Below, in pieces: positions 1 to 8,200 of a stretch of DNA of 64,000 bases. How positions within the stretch are numbered: the stretch's first letter is position 1; each line of letters begins with the position of its first letter. The translations under genes were made by a program, and so were the position numbers. The stretch spans positions 737,707 to 801,706 of the forward strand of contig JACPAK010000001.1 of NCBI GenBank assembly GCA_016180845.1. Reading direction: 5' to 3'. Source of the DNA: Deltaproteobacteria bacterium (lineage in GTDB: Bacteria; UBA10199; JACPAL01). Under the pieces are notes generated by a model, which did no database searches, was not told the DNA's origin, and saw nothing but the letters and a program-made list of their open reading frames with translations.

Positions 1-745
1 GGCCAAACCCCTCCCACATCGACTGGTAAAAGTTAACTTCGGTAAGGATCATTTTTCCGTTGAATGTCTTGTAGTTTCGAATTCCCCAAGGCAGAAGAGC
101 AGAGAGAATGAGTATCCCCATGAGTACGGTAGGGGTCAGCGATTTTTTCCAGCCATGAAAGAGGGAAATAAGATACCCAAAAAGCAAAGGGATTGGAATC
201 ATGGTCGACCTGAAATAGCTGGTCCAGGCCAAAACAAGTCCCACCCCGAAGCAAGTCCTCCATTTTTGATTCTCGAGGTAGCGAAGAAAAAGATAGATCG
301 CTGTTATGATTCCGAAGCTAACCCACGCATCGCGGCGCGGCCAGACCGCTAGGGTTGCAGCGGGCAGATAGAGACTGTAAAAGAGGGCCCCAAGGAGACT
401 TATCTTTTCATTAAAGATTTTTTTCCCGATCCCGTAAAGAAGAAAAACCATCAAGGAATCAAGAAATATTTGCAGAATTTTTATGGGCAGGATGCTTCGT
501 GTTCCTGTCAATTCCCACAAGGTTAGAATGATGATGCCATGACCAGGGAGATCGCGTGCCGTGGGTTGGTAGGTGAGACTCCCATCAGCTTGGGTGATGG
601 TGTCTGAAAGCCCATGCCCCTCTCTCCAATTAACCAAGTTGGCGAGTTGGCCATGATCGGGTTCGAAAGAATCTCCCACGTGGACCAAGAGGGCGACCCG
701 AACGGCAAGTGCGACGAAAAAAATAAGAATCAGTTTTTTATTCAT
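1..745 (-). CDS. GT-C/PMT-like membrane glycosyltransferase (C-terminal part outside window)
   Basis: The first 248 residues are visible and the frame stays open to the window edge. A hydrophobic N-terminal segment is followed by an extracytoplasmic loop with an acidic EPDHG stretch, then alternating hydrophobic segments and basic loops (AVWPRRDAW). This layout is typical of ArnT/PMT-like (GT39, PF13231) enzymes that use polyprenyl-phosphate sugars outside the inner membrane. ATG at 745 lies 2 bases after the stop of the RmlC-like gene, so it belongs to the same operon. The donor could come from the DPM1-like synthases upstream. Substrate is unknown; the family call is by topology and loop character only. 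Confidence 0.65.
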   Translation of the reverse strand, partial: MNKKLILIFFVALAVRVALLVHVGDSFEPDHGQLANLVNWREGHGLSDTITQADGSLTYQPTARDLPGHGIIILTLWELTGTRSILPIKILQIFLDSLMVFLLYGIGKKIFNEKISLLGALFYSLYLPAATLAVWPRRDAWVSFGIITAIYLFLRYLENQKWRTCFGVGLVLAWTSYFRSTMIPIPLLFGYLISLFHGWKKSLTPTVLMGILILSALLPWGIRNYKTFNGKMILTEVNFYQSMWEGFG

Positions 746-747
746 TA

Positions 748-1302
748 TTAACCAGTTTGTATCTGCCAAAATTCCTTTCCAACCGAAAAATCAAAGGGGA
801 GTCTCCACTCGTCTGTTCCATCAAAGGTATTGCTGACAAGGTAAAAGAGCCCAGCCGGTTGGGGGTACGGGTTGGAAAGGCCATGCGCGACCCCTCGCGG
901 TATCAAAAGTGCCTGCATCTTTCCTTGTCCCAAGGAGTAGCGCAAGACTTGATTTTTGGTCGGTGAGGAGCGGCGCAGATCCAAGAGGCCGACGATCAGT
1001 TTTGTGGTTGGCGGAATCAGCCAGATTTCGTCCTGTTTGAGATGATAGTGCCATGCCTTGATCTGGTCGGGAACCGTTTCCGAATAATTGATTTGGGCCA
1101 CTGAAAGGGGTGGAAGAGGCTTGGTGGTCTCGGCCTGGCCCGTTAATCGTGCTAGCTCCACAAAAAAACCGTCATCGCCGCGGAAAACAGGGAGTTCGAC
1201 CAGCATCGATCCCTCGATCTTCTTTTTCTCTCCATATTCTTGTTGGTGGCTTGCCTTGGCTGCCTCATCCACTAATATGTCTGTAAGAATTGATTTATCC
1301 AT
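748..1302 (-). CDS. rmlC: dTDP-4-dehydrorhamnose 3,5-epimerase-like cupin (RmlC family)
   Basis: This 184-residue cupin would epimerise dTDP-4-keto-6-deoxyglucose at C3 and C5 in dTDP-L-rhamnose synthesis. The core motif IKAWHYHLKQDEIW (about residues 81-94) takes the place of the classical GLHYQ active-site stretch, and a second His follows in IPRGVAHGLSNP (near 140). The variant motif places it in a divergent RmlC branch, so epimerisation of another dTDP sugar is possible. ATG at 1302 overlaps the rmlB stop by 8 bases, with AAGGAG upstream. Position between rmlB and a membrane glycosyltransferase supports a dTDP-sugar role. Confidence 0.75.
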   Translation of the reverse strand: MDKSILTDILVDEAAKASHQQEYGEKKKIEGSMLVELPVFRGDDGFFVELARLTGQAETTKPLPPLSVAQINYSETVPDQIKAWHYHLKQDEIWLIPPTTKLIVGLLDLRRSSPTKNQVLRYSLGQGKMQALLIPRGVAHGLSNPYPQPAGLFYLVSNTFDGTDEWRLPFDFSVGKEFWQIQTG

Positions 1303-2299
1303 GGGTGATCACCACTCCTTCCTTTCGTCCCTTGATCGGTTTCCACCACCAGCTGTTTTCCTGATACCAAGCAATTGTCTTGTCCAAAATTTCATCAATC
1401 CCGAGAGTCGGCTGCCAGTCCAACTCTTTGAGTGTTTTTGAGTAGTCCATGGCATAACGTCGATCATTACCAGGGCGATCGGAAACAAATTCAATCGCCG
1501 ACTCCTGTTTTTTCAGTTTGGCGAGGATTCGTTTCGCCAACGATAGATTATCAATTTCACTCTTTCCGCCGAACAGATAGGTCTCACCCCTCTTGCCTTT
1601 TAGAAGGACCTTCTCGATCCCCATGATGTGGTCATCTACCCAAAGCCAGTCACGGATATATTTCCCATCTCCATAAATTCGGATCGGTTTGTCTTCCAAA
1701 AGGTTCGTGATAGAAAGCGGGACGAATTTCTCCGGATCTTGGTAGGGACCGACGTTGTTTGTGCAGTTGGTAATCATAATATCGAGACCGTAAGTATGGT
1801 GATAGGCCCTCGAGAGGTGGTCGGCCGATGCCTTTGAAGCGGCATAGGGGTTTCGTGGCTGATACGGATCGCCCCATTTGAATTTTTTGGATCGATCCTC
1901 GAGGGAGAGAGAACCATAGACCTCATCAGTCGAGACTAGAACAAAACGAGTTTGAGGATGTTGTCGTGTCCATTCCAGGAGATGGGTCGTCCCTAACACA
2001 TTGGTTCTGACAAAATCGATCGGCCCATAGATGCTTCGATCGACATGGGATTCCGCTGCAAAGTGAACAATTGCGTCAATCCCCTTTTCTGCTGCATTTG
2101 CGATCGCGTCCGGATTCTGAATATCTCCTTCAAAAAAACGATGGCGAGGGTTGTTCTCGAAATCCTTCAGGGTGGAGAGATGGCCCGCATAGGTCAATTT
2201 GTCAAAATTGACAAGGCTATCCGCCGGATGGTGTTCCAGCCAGTAGCGAATAAAATTGGAGCCGATGAAGCCGGCTCCTCCGGTTACAAGAATTTTCAT
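1295..2299 (-). CDS. rmlB: dTDP-glucose 4,6-dehydratase
   Basis: Extended short-chain dehydrogenase of 334 residues that converts dTDP-glucose to dTDP-4-keto-6-deoxyglucose using bound NAD. Visible features are GGAGFIG at 7-13, AESHVDRS at 82-89, the catalytic STDEVYG at 123-129 (Thr, Asp and Glu of the dehydratase) and YAASK at 152-156. Length is normal for RmlB. It starts with ATG directly after the TAA of rmlA and overlaps the RmlC-like gene by 8 bases. Its product can feed both rhamnose synthesis (RmlC/RmlD) and, by inference, the 3-dehydratase at 5065-6342. Confidence 0.95.
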   Translation of the reverse strand: MKILVTGGAGFIGSNFIRYWLEHHPADSLVNFDKLTYAGHLSTLKDFENNPRHRFFEGDIQNPDAIANAAEKGIDAIVHFAAESHVDRSIYGPIDFVRTNVLGTTHLLEWTRQHPQTRFVLVSTDEVYGSLSLEDRSKKFKWGDPYQPRNPYAASKASADHLSRAYHHTYGLDIMITNCTNNVGPYQDPEKFVPLSITNLLEDKPIRIYGDGKYIRDWLWVDDHIMGIEKVLLKGKRGETYLFGGKSEIDNLSLAKRILAKLKKQESAIEFVSDRPGNDRRYAMDYSKTLKELDWQPTLGIDEILDKTIAWYQENSWWWKPIKGRKEGVVITHG

Positions 2300-3370
2300 T
2301 TACTTAACCTCAACAACAGAATCATCACCAATCAAAAGTCGATGACCATTCGATTTGTTTCCAGCGGCCCTGACAATAGACTTTCGGCCGCAAATGCTAT
2401 CCTCAAGCCTGTTAATACCGACTACCTGACATTCCTCCAAAAGAACACAGTGCTGGATCGTCGCATCAATAATCCGGCTCTGATTCCCGATGCTTGTGAA
2501 CGGACCGATAAAACTGTTTTCTACAGTTACCCCCTCGCCAATGACGATAGGACCGCGAAGGGTGCTATTAATGACTTTGCTCCCCTTGCCGAGTTGGACA
2601 CGCCCATTGACCTGGGAGAGAGAATCGACCTCGCCATCTATCTGCCTTTGGATCCAGTCGTCCAGGACGGCCGTATTAGCGGCAAGGATGTCATCCTTTT
2701 TCCCTGTATCGAGCCACCAGCTCTCAAGGATCTCGCTCGTTACTGGCCGTTGATGATCAACGAGCCACTGGATCGCGTCGGTAATTTCTAATTCATTACG
2801 CCAAGAAGGTTTGATGGCACGTGTCGCCTTATGGATCTCCGGAGAAAAAATGTAGAGCCCCACTAGGGCAAGGTTTGAAGGGGGAACTTTTGGTTTCTCA
2901 ACCAGTCTCTTGACATTTCCTTCCTCATCCGTTTCGGCGACGCCAAAGGCCGAGGGGTTTTCGACTCCCTTGAGAAGCACATGGGCGTCAGATTTCCTTT
3001 GTTGAAACCTCTCGACAAAGCGGCTGATCGGGCTCCCGATCAAATTATCTCCCAAGTACATCACAAAAGGATCGTTGGCCAAGAAATCCTCCGCAACCTG
3101 AACCGTATGGGCAAGTCCCCGAGGGGCATCTTGTTCCAGAAAATGAAATTGAACTCCAAAGCGGCTGCCGTCTCCCAATGCCTTGCGAACCTCACGTCCT
3201 GTTTCTGGTGAGATAATGACACCGATATTTTCGATATGGCAGGCTTTAAGCTTTTCAATAACATAGAAAAGGATCGGCTTGTTTGCGACCGGCAGGAGCT
3301 GTTTGGCTCCCGTATGGGTGAGTGGCCTCAGACGGGTGCCGGTGCCACCGGATAAGACAAGGGCCTTCAT
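2300..3370 (-). CDS. rmlA: Glucose-1-phosphate thymidylyltransferase, long form
   Basis: Transfers dTMP to glucose-1-phosphate, the entry step to dTDP sugars. The nucleotidyltransferase signature GGTGTRLRPLT lies at residues 8-18, followed by the usual KQLLPVANKP. At 356 residues it is the long form: a C-terminal left-handed beta-helix with hexapeptide repeats (GKGSKVINSTLRGPIVIGEG region, from about residue 250) extends past the roughly 290-residue RmlA core. GGAG lies upstream of ATG 3370, and the gene overlaps the preceding methyltransferase stop by 4 bases. Long forms are common in non-enteric bacteria and may be regulated differently; that is family knowledge only. Confidence 0.92.
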   Translation of the reverse strand: MKALVLSGGTGTRLRPLTHTGAKQLLPVANKPILFYVIEKLKACHIENIGVIISPETGREVRKALGDGSRFGVQFHFLEQDAPRGLAHTVQVAEDFLANDPFVMYLGDNLIGSPISRFVERFQQRKSDAHVLLKGVENPSAFGVAETDEEGNVKRLVEKPKVPPSNLALVGLYIFSPEIHKATRAIKPSWRNELEITDAIQWLVDHQRPVTSEILESWWLDTGKKDDILAANTAVLDDWIQRQIDGEVDSLSQVNGRVQLGKGSKVINSTLRGPIVIGEGVTVENSFIGPFTSIGNQSRIIDATIQHCVLLEECQVVGINRLEDSICGRKSIVRAAGNKSNGHRLLIGDDSVVEVK

Positions 3371-4326
3371 GTTAATTTCTCCTTAGGTATCGTCTTAAGT
3401 GCGTAAGCTTCAATCGTTCCTCCGCACCTTGAAAGCGACTCCAAGATGGAGGCAAAAAGCGAAATGGGCAAGAGAATTGGAAGGAGAGCGAAAGTTGGAA
3501 TCAATTTCCAGGAAAATTTGGCCCGCAGTCTTTTTGTCTTGAGCGTGTCATAGAGCGCATTGTGTCCCATATGCGACCAGTTCAGAAGGCTCTGGAGAAA
3601 TCCGAACGGATTCTGCTCCAGAGAAAAATGTTCAACCTCACCAACCCTAAATGAATTTTCCTCAAGGAAGTTTTGGAGTGTTTTAGCCGAAAAGTGATGC
3701 AGATGATGCGGAACATCCAGATGGAACCAGTGCTTTCTCGTCCATCGTGATTGCCAGCTGTTAAAATTCGGAACCGCAATGACTAGAAGCCCTCCTGGTT
3801 TCAGAATCCGATAGCACTCACGCAGTGTCACTATCGGGTCCTGAATATGCTCAAGAACATGAAAGAGAGTAATCACATCGAATGTGTTCTCGCTAAAGCC
3901 AGCTTCCTGAAGGTCACCTGTTTTAATATTCAGATTTAGAGATTCCCGGCCATAAGTTGCCATCTCTTCATTGACTTCAATTCCCGCCACTTGCCATCCA
4001 TTCTCCCGGAGAAAGACGAGGAATTGACCACCGCCACAACCGATGTCCAGAAGGGTCCCTTGCGTCGCATAGCGTCTTATTTTTTCGAGCCGTTTTTGGC
4101 GGAAGTAACGGATCATCCACTCCATTGGCTTGATAAATCTTTTGCCATTCGCCCGATAGGTATCCGTCGAGTATAGTTTTTGAAAGTTTTCGGAAGAAGG
4201 AAATGGAACGGTCCTCCCCTGGCCGCAGACATCGCAAATAAGAAGAGAATAAGAGTCAAGCGGGGTTAGCTGCCTTTGAAAGGAAGAACCCCGGCAGACA
4301 AAACAAGGATTAGTTATCGGAGGCAT
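3367..4326 (-). CDS. Class I SAM-dependent methyltransferase with N-terminal CxxC pairs
   Basis: 319 residues. The N-terminus has two Cys pairs (CFVC and CDVC) that look like a small zinc knuckle. A SAM-binding motif I (LLDIGCGGGQFL, near residue 92) and a motif with FHVLEHIQDP follow, as in UbiG/Methyltransf_11-type enzymes. Proteins of this layout are common in polysaccharide clusters, where they methylate sugars or lipid-linked intermediates. It sits between the DPM1-like synthase (13-base overlap) and rmlA (4-base overlap). A second protein of the same architecture is encoded at 14316-15254. The acceptor is unknown. Confidence 0.85.
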   Translation of the reverse strand: MPPITNPCFVCRGSSFQRQLTPLDSYSLLICDVCGQGRTVPFPSSENFQKLYSTDTYRANGKRFIKPMEWMIRYFRQKRLEKIRRYATQGTLLDIGCGGGQFLVFLRENGWQVAGIEVNEEMATYGRESLNLNIKTGDLQEAGFSENTFDVITLFHVLEHIQDPIVTLRECYRILKPGGLLVIAVPNFNSWQSRWTRKHWFHLDVPHHLHHFSAKTLQNFLEENSFRVGEVEHFSLEQNPFGFLQSLLNWSHMGHNALYDTLKTKRLRAKFSWKLIPTFALLPILLPISLFASILESLSRCGGTIEAYALKTIPKEKLT

Positions 4327-5060
4327 TGTTGACGGCGTTCGTTACGGTACTTGCAATAGATTTTTGGAACGGCAAAAAACGCCTCGGAAATCTCTGCGAG
4401 GTCCAGGTTCGATCCCCCCCGAGTTCGGTTCACAAAGATCGACGGGATTGTCCCGATTTTCGCTCCTCGGAGGTAAAATTGATAGGCCAACTCGCTCATC
4501 ACGATATATCCCTTGGCGTGAACCTTTGAAAAATCGAGTTTGCGAAGAAGGCCAAGTTTGTAGCATCGGTAACCATTGGTGTAATCACTCAAAGGGATCC
4601 GGAGGACTGAGCGTGCATAAAAATTGGCCATGGCGCTGAAAAGTTTTCTTTTGATTCCCCAGCCGAGAATCTTGCTCCCCGGCTGATAGCGGGACGCAAC
4701 GGTCAAGTCGTTTGAACTTCCCGCTTTGACCAGAGAGATTAGCTCCTTGGGATCATGCGAAAAGTCAGAATCCATTTCGATCACGAAATCATAGCCTTCC
4801 TTGTTAAGGGCATAACGAAACCCCTCGAGGACAGCCCCGCCTCGGCCGTCTTTTACCTTTCTGACAGCGAGCCAGACCTTTTGACCCAGTTGTGGATGCT
4901 TGGTGACGAGGTCCGCAGTGCCGTCAGGGGAGGAATCATCCACCACCAGGACGTCAAATTTAAAGTCACCCGTTTCCTCTGCCAGAATGGAGTCGATCAG
5001 GCGGGTGATATTCAGTGATTCGTTATAGGTTGGGATAATAACAAGGGTTTTTTTTGGCAT
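4314..5060 (-). CDS. GT2 polyprenyl-phosphate sugar synthase (DPM1-like)
   Basis: 248 residues with a GT2 fold. The N-terminal VIIPTYNES precedes VVDDSSPDGT (first Asp pair, near residue 40) and EMDSDFSHDP (the DXD-like metal site, near 95), then a conserved SRYQPG and DYTNGYRCYK region. This is the signature order of dolichyl-phosphate mannose synthase-like enzymes. No C-terminal membrane helices are seen, so it should act at the inner face of the inner membrane and make a polyprenyl-phosphate sugar for the GT-C proteins in the cluster. The sugar is not predictable from sequence. Confidence 0.88.
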   Translation of the reverse strand: MPKKTLVIIPTYNESLNITRLIDSILAEETGDFKFDVLVVDDSSPDGTADLVTKHPQLGQKVWLAVRKVKDGRGGAVLEGFRYALNKEGYDFVIEMDSDFSHDPKELISLVKAGSSNDLTVASRYQPGSKILGWGIKRKLFSAMANFYARSVLRIPLSDYTNGYRCYKLGLLRKLDFSKVHAKGYIVMSELAYQFYLRGAKIGTIPSIFVNRTRGGSNLDLAEISEAFFAVPKIYCKYRNERRQQCLR

Positions 5061-5064
5061 GGTT

Positions 5065-6342
5065 TTACCTTGAGTGTTTTTCTAAAAATTGGCTTAACGT
5101 TTTTGTAATATGACTGACCCCTTCTTCCTGAATACCGGAGTGACATCCGATGAAGAAGGCATGATCCCGCAGTCGACGGGACCTTTCGAGTTTCCCCACA
5201 ATTCGATGAGAGAGATTCCGGAAGCCTGGTTGGTCTGGGAGACAGCCGCCCATCATGGCACGGGTTTCAATTCCATGAGCTTCCAGGTGCTCACAAAGCT
5301 CTCGTCGAGTGAAGGAAGAATTTTCCTTAACGATCAAAGGGAATCCATAATAGGCAGCAAGGGTTCCAGGGGTAGGTGTGAGAGAACGTATTGATTCACC
5401 AAAGGGCTCGATTTCTCTCAAGAGCCTTCCAGCGATCTCACGCCGCCGTTTATTAAGAGATTCTAGTTTATTGAGTTGCACCAAACCGAGGGCTGCTACC
5501 ATTTCCGTCATCCGAACGTTAAACCCAAGTCGGGTAAAGACATAACGGTGATCGTAGTCTTTCAGGATCTCATCAGAATAAAAGCGGGTTGGGTGTCCTC
5601 GAAGACGACCAAACTCTCGCAGGGAACGGAGTGCGGCCTCCAGTTGTGGATCTCGAGTAAAGATCATTCCTCCCTCGCCCGTGGTGATGTTGTGTGCCAC
5701 AAAAAAACTCAAGGTGCTCACGAGTCCGAAAGAACCAACTTTTTTCCCTTGCCATTCGGCGCCGTGGGATTCACAGCAGTCTTCGAGAACAAGAAGACTG
5801 TGTCGATTCGCAATTTTCATGATCCTTTCCATATTTGCCGGGAAACCGAGATTGTGAACCGGCATGATCAGTTTTGTTTTCTTCGTGAGAGCCGCTTCAA
5901 TTTCCAGAGGATCGAGACACCAAGAGCTTTCGTCAACATCCAGATAAACCGGAACGAGTCCCAGCTGATAAATGGGGGAAGAAACCGTGGCGAAGGTGGC
6001 CGCTGGAACAATGACCTCATCGCCTCGTTTCAGATAGCCGCAATCGATCAGGGCATTCAGAGCGAGAAGGTTGGCCGATGAACCGGAATTCACGGCAATC
6101 GAGGATGGCATTCCCACATAAGCGGCGAATTGTCTTTCAAACGCCTCGGTTTTTTCCCCTTGTGAGAGTCTCAAGTCTAACAGCGTTTCCAAGGCAGCCA
6201 TAACTTCCTCGACACCGTAGACAGGATAACCGACGCTAATCCGGGTCTTCCCTTCCATCTGATTGGACTTGTTATCCCTTCTCTTGGAAAACTCTTCCTG
6301 GAGAAGCGGTTGAATCTCTTCCTGAAACTTTATCATCGTCAT
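5065..6342 (-). CDS. DegT/DnrJ-family PLP enzyme of the His-type sugar 3-dehydratase class (RfbH/ColD-like)
   Basis: 425 residues using ATG at 6342, chosen because it makes a 4-base ATGA overlap with the upstream stop and has GGAG five bases before it; an in-frame extension to 6408 is unlikely. The fold is that of aminotransferase-like sugar enzymes (NSGSSANLLAL, LEDCCESHG). The usual PLP lysine is replaced by His (about residue 217) in FFVAHNITTGEGG, as in RfbH/E1 and ColD, which remove the C3 hydroxyl of 4-keto-6-deoxy sugars. The region aligning with the E1 iron-sulfur cysteines contains none, so it resembles ColD chemistry. Probable product: a 3,6-dideoxy-4-keto hexose. Confidence 0.85.
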   Translation of the reverse strand: MTMIKFQEEIQPLLQEEFSKRRDNKSNQMEGKTRISVGYPVYGVEEVMAALETLLDLRLSQGEKTEAFERQFAAYVGMPSSIAVNSGSSANLLALNALIDCGYLKRGDEVIVPAATFATVSSPIYQLGLVPVYLDVDESSWCLDPLEIEAALTKKTKLIMPVHNLGFPANMERIMKIANRHSLLVLEDCCESHGAEWQGKKVGSFGLVSTLSFFVAHNITTGEGGMIFTRDPQLEAALRSLREFGRLRGHPTRFYSDEILKDYDHRYVFTRLGFNVRMTEMVAALGLVQLNKLESLNKRRREIAGRLLREIEPFGESIRSLTPTPGTLAAYYGFPLIVKENSSFTRRELCEHLEAHGIETRAMMGGCLPDQPGFRNLSHRIVGKLERSRRLRDHAFFIGCHSGIQEEGVSHITKTLSQFLEKHSR

Positions 6343-7223
6343 GGGAGCTCCCTTTCTATCTCCAAAGTTCTTTCTATACCCTCTCGTAAGCCAACTTGAG
6401 GGTGCCAATCCAATATTTTTTTTGCTTTGTCATAGGAAATGTTTCCCCCCACCTGATCTTTTTCTGGTCTAAAGAGGGAGGGATGACTCTCAATTTCAAT
6501 TGAATGCCCCCATATTTTTTTTGACAATTCTTGAATCAGCCGGACGATTTCGGTCATTTCGCACTCCTCCCCCGAGAGATTCCAAACCTGGAAAGTTTCC
6601 CCTTGAGGAGAACCGTGCTGAATAATTCGCAAGACCCCTTCCATAAGATCATCGATATAGAGAAAATTTCTCCTGACAGAGAGATTCCCTACCTTCGTCT
6701 TTTTTGTTCCTTTTTTAAGTTCATTGATCAGAGAAGGAATCAGCTGGATAGGCCTTTGACGAGGTCCGTAAAGATTTGAGGCCCGGATAACAACCACCGG
6801 AATTCCATAGCATTGGGAATAAGCCCTGAGAATCTCCTCGGAAATCAATTTGCTGGCTCCATAGGGATCGATCGGGGAGGGGAGGGTTTCCTCGGTGACT
6901 CTTTCCCGAGAGGAGCCGTAAATACGGTCAGAGGAGAGATAACAAACAGGCAGTTTTCTTTCATTCTTTCTCAGGCACCGGACAATCTTGAGAGTCACTT
7001 CCGTATTTTCTCGTATAAAAGATTCAGGATCTTCCAGTGATTTCTGGACAGCAATGTTAGCGGCAAGATGAAAGACAAGATTGGCCTCGTGAAGAACTGT
7101 TTCAAGTTCCTTTTCATCTGAAGACCGGCCTAATGAAACGACTCTCCATCCGAGTTTCTCCAGCCGCCCTCCTAGATGGCGACCCACAAAGCCGGTCCCG
7201 CCGCAAAGAACTGCTGTGTTCAT
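6339..7223 (-). CDS. NAD(P)-dependent sugar epimerase/reductase (extended SDR)
   Basis: 294 residues. The N-terminal GGTGFVG binds the dinucleotide, an LAANIAV stretch follows, and YGASK (Y and K four apart) is the catalytic pair. It is coupled by 4-base overlaps to the SDR upstream and the 3-dehydratase downstream. In characterised 3,6-dideoxyhexose pathways an SDR reduces the 4-keto group after the dehydratase step, so this gene is the natural candidate for that reductase. That is inference from position; the sequence only shows an extended SDR. Confidence 0.8.
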   Translation of the reverse strand: MNTAVLCGGTGFVGRHLGGRLEKLGWRVVSLGRSSDEKELETVLHEANLVFHLAANIAVQKSLEDPESFIRENTEVTLKIVRCLRKNERKLPVCYLSSDRIYGSSRERVTEETLPSPIDPYGASKLISEEILRAYSQCYGIPVVVIRASNLYGPRQRPIQLIPSLINELKKGTKKTKVGNLSVRRNFLYIDDLMEGVLRIIQHGSPQGETFQVWNLSGEECEMTEIVRLIQELSKKIWGHSIEIESHPSLFRPEKDQVGGNISYDKAKKILDWHPQVGLREGIERTLEIERELP

Positions 7224-8200
7224 GCAGCTTGACCTTCGATAAATCGTTTTTGATACCAGAGTCTCATTTCTTCGAGCCCCTCTTTCAGAGTCACGATGGA
7301 TTGATGGCCCAGCTTTTTCAGCTTTTCCGTATTAGGGCAACGACGCTTGACCGACCCTTCAGGAGCTTTTTCAATGATGATATCAGTTGGTTTGTTACAT
7401 ATCTCCAACACGAGTTTGGCCAGATCTCGTATCTTTAATTCATCTGAATTGCCGATATGAACTATCTGACCATTAGCCGATTCGCTCATCATAACACGCT
7501 CTGTCGCAGCAACGGCATCTGAAACATAACAAAAAGAACGTGTTTCTTGCCCTCCAAAAACCTTGAGCGGCAATTCTCCCTTGAAGATCCTTTCGAAAAA
7601 TTGTGGCAGGACATGATCAAATCCCATTCTTGGTCCATAAATGTTGTGATAACGAACAATTGAGAAACGGAGTGGTTGAACTCTGGCAAAGGAGAAAAGG
7701 GCGGATTCGGCCAGAAGCTTGCTGGCCCCATAAGACCAACGAACATTCGTAATATCTTCAATGCAGAGTGGAATATCCTCTCGTGAAGGGATCAGCCCCT
7801 CGACGAGCTCAGTGGTGCCGGCATAAGTTTCGGAGGACGAAGAGTAGAGGATTTTTGCTTTACTGTTTTTACGCATCCAATCGAGGAGATAGAGTGTGGA
7901 GAGGACGTTGACCTTTATCACCTGATCCGGAATCGTATAAAAGTTTTTGGTTCCGTTGATTGCGGCCAGGTGATAAATAAAATCATATTCCCCTTCTAAC
8001 TTTTTAAAAGATTCCTTTTCCGTGAGGTCGAGTGCCAGAAACTTGATTTTCGGTTGGTTCAGAAGCGATTCAAAATCCTGATCCCTTTGTCCCCGTTTCA
8101 GGTTATCGACGAGTGTCAGTGAATGTCCCTGCCTTACAAGCGAGGAGGCGAGATGGTATCCAATGAATCCCGCCGCTCCCGTAATCAAGATTTTGCTCAT
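7220..8200 (-). CDS. NAD-dependent nucleotide-sugar epimerase/decarboxylase (extended SDR)
   Basis: 326 residues. GAAGFIG at about 7-13 binds NAD, and WSYGASKLLAE carries the catalytic Tyr and Lys. The C-terminal GSVKRRCPNTEKLKKLG is like the nucleotide-binding tail of UDP-glucuronate decarboxylases and UDP-sugar 4-epimerases. The gene follows the UDP-sugar dehydrogenase with a 4-base overlap, which fits use of the uronic acid that dehydrogenase makes, but the substrate is not settled. An epimerase acting on another nucleotide sugar is equally possible. Confidence 0.8.
   Translation of the reverse strand: MSKILITGAAGFIGYHLASSLVRQGHSLTLVDNLKRGQRDQDFESLLNQPKIKFLALDLTEKESFKKLEGEYDFIYHLAAINGTKNFYTIPDQVIKVNVLSTLYLLDWMRKNSKAKILYSSSSETYAGTTELVEGLIPSREDIPLCIEDITNVRWSYGASKLLAESALFSFARVQPLRFSIVRYHNIYGPRMGFDHVLPQFFERIFKGELPLKVFGGQETRSFCYVSDAVAATERVMMSESANGQIVHIGNSDELKIRDLAKLVLEICNKPTDIIIEKAPEGSVKRRCPNTEKLKKLGHQSIVTLKEGLEEMRLWYQKRFIEGQAA

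Noticed and set aside
2045-2791. A 248-codon open frame on the plus strand across rmlB and rmlA
   Set aside because: It is antisense to two well-recognised genes, shows no protein family resemblance, and arises from their codon bias.
6343-6408. A 22-codon upstream extension of the 3-dehydratase
   Set aside because: It lies in the preceding SDR gene, does not resemble the family N-terminus and lacks a ribosome-binding site, unlike ATG 6342.
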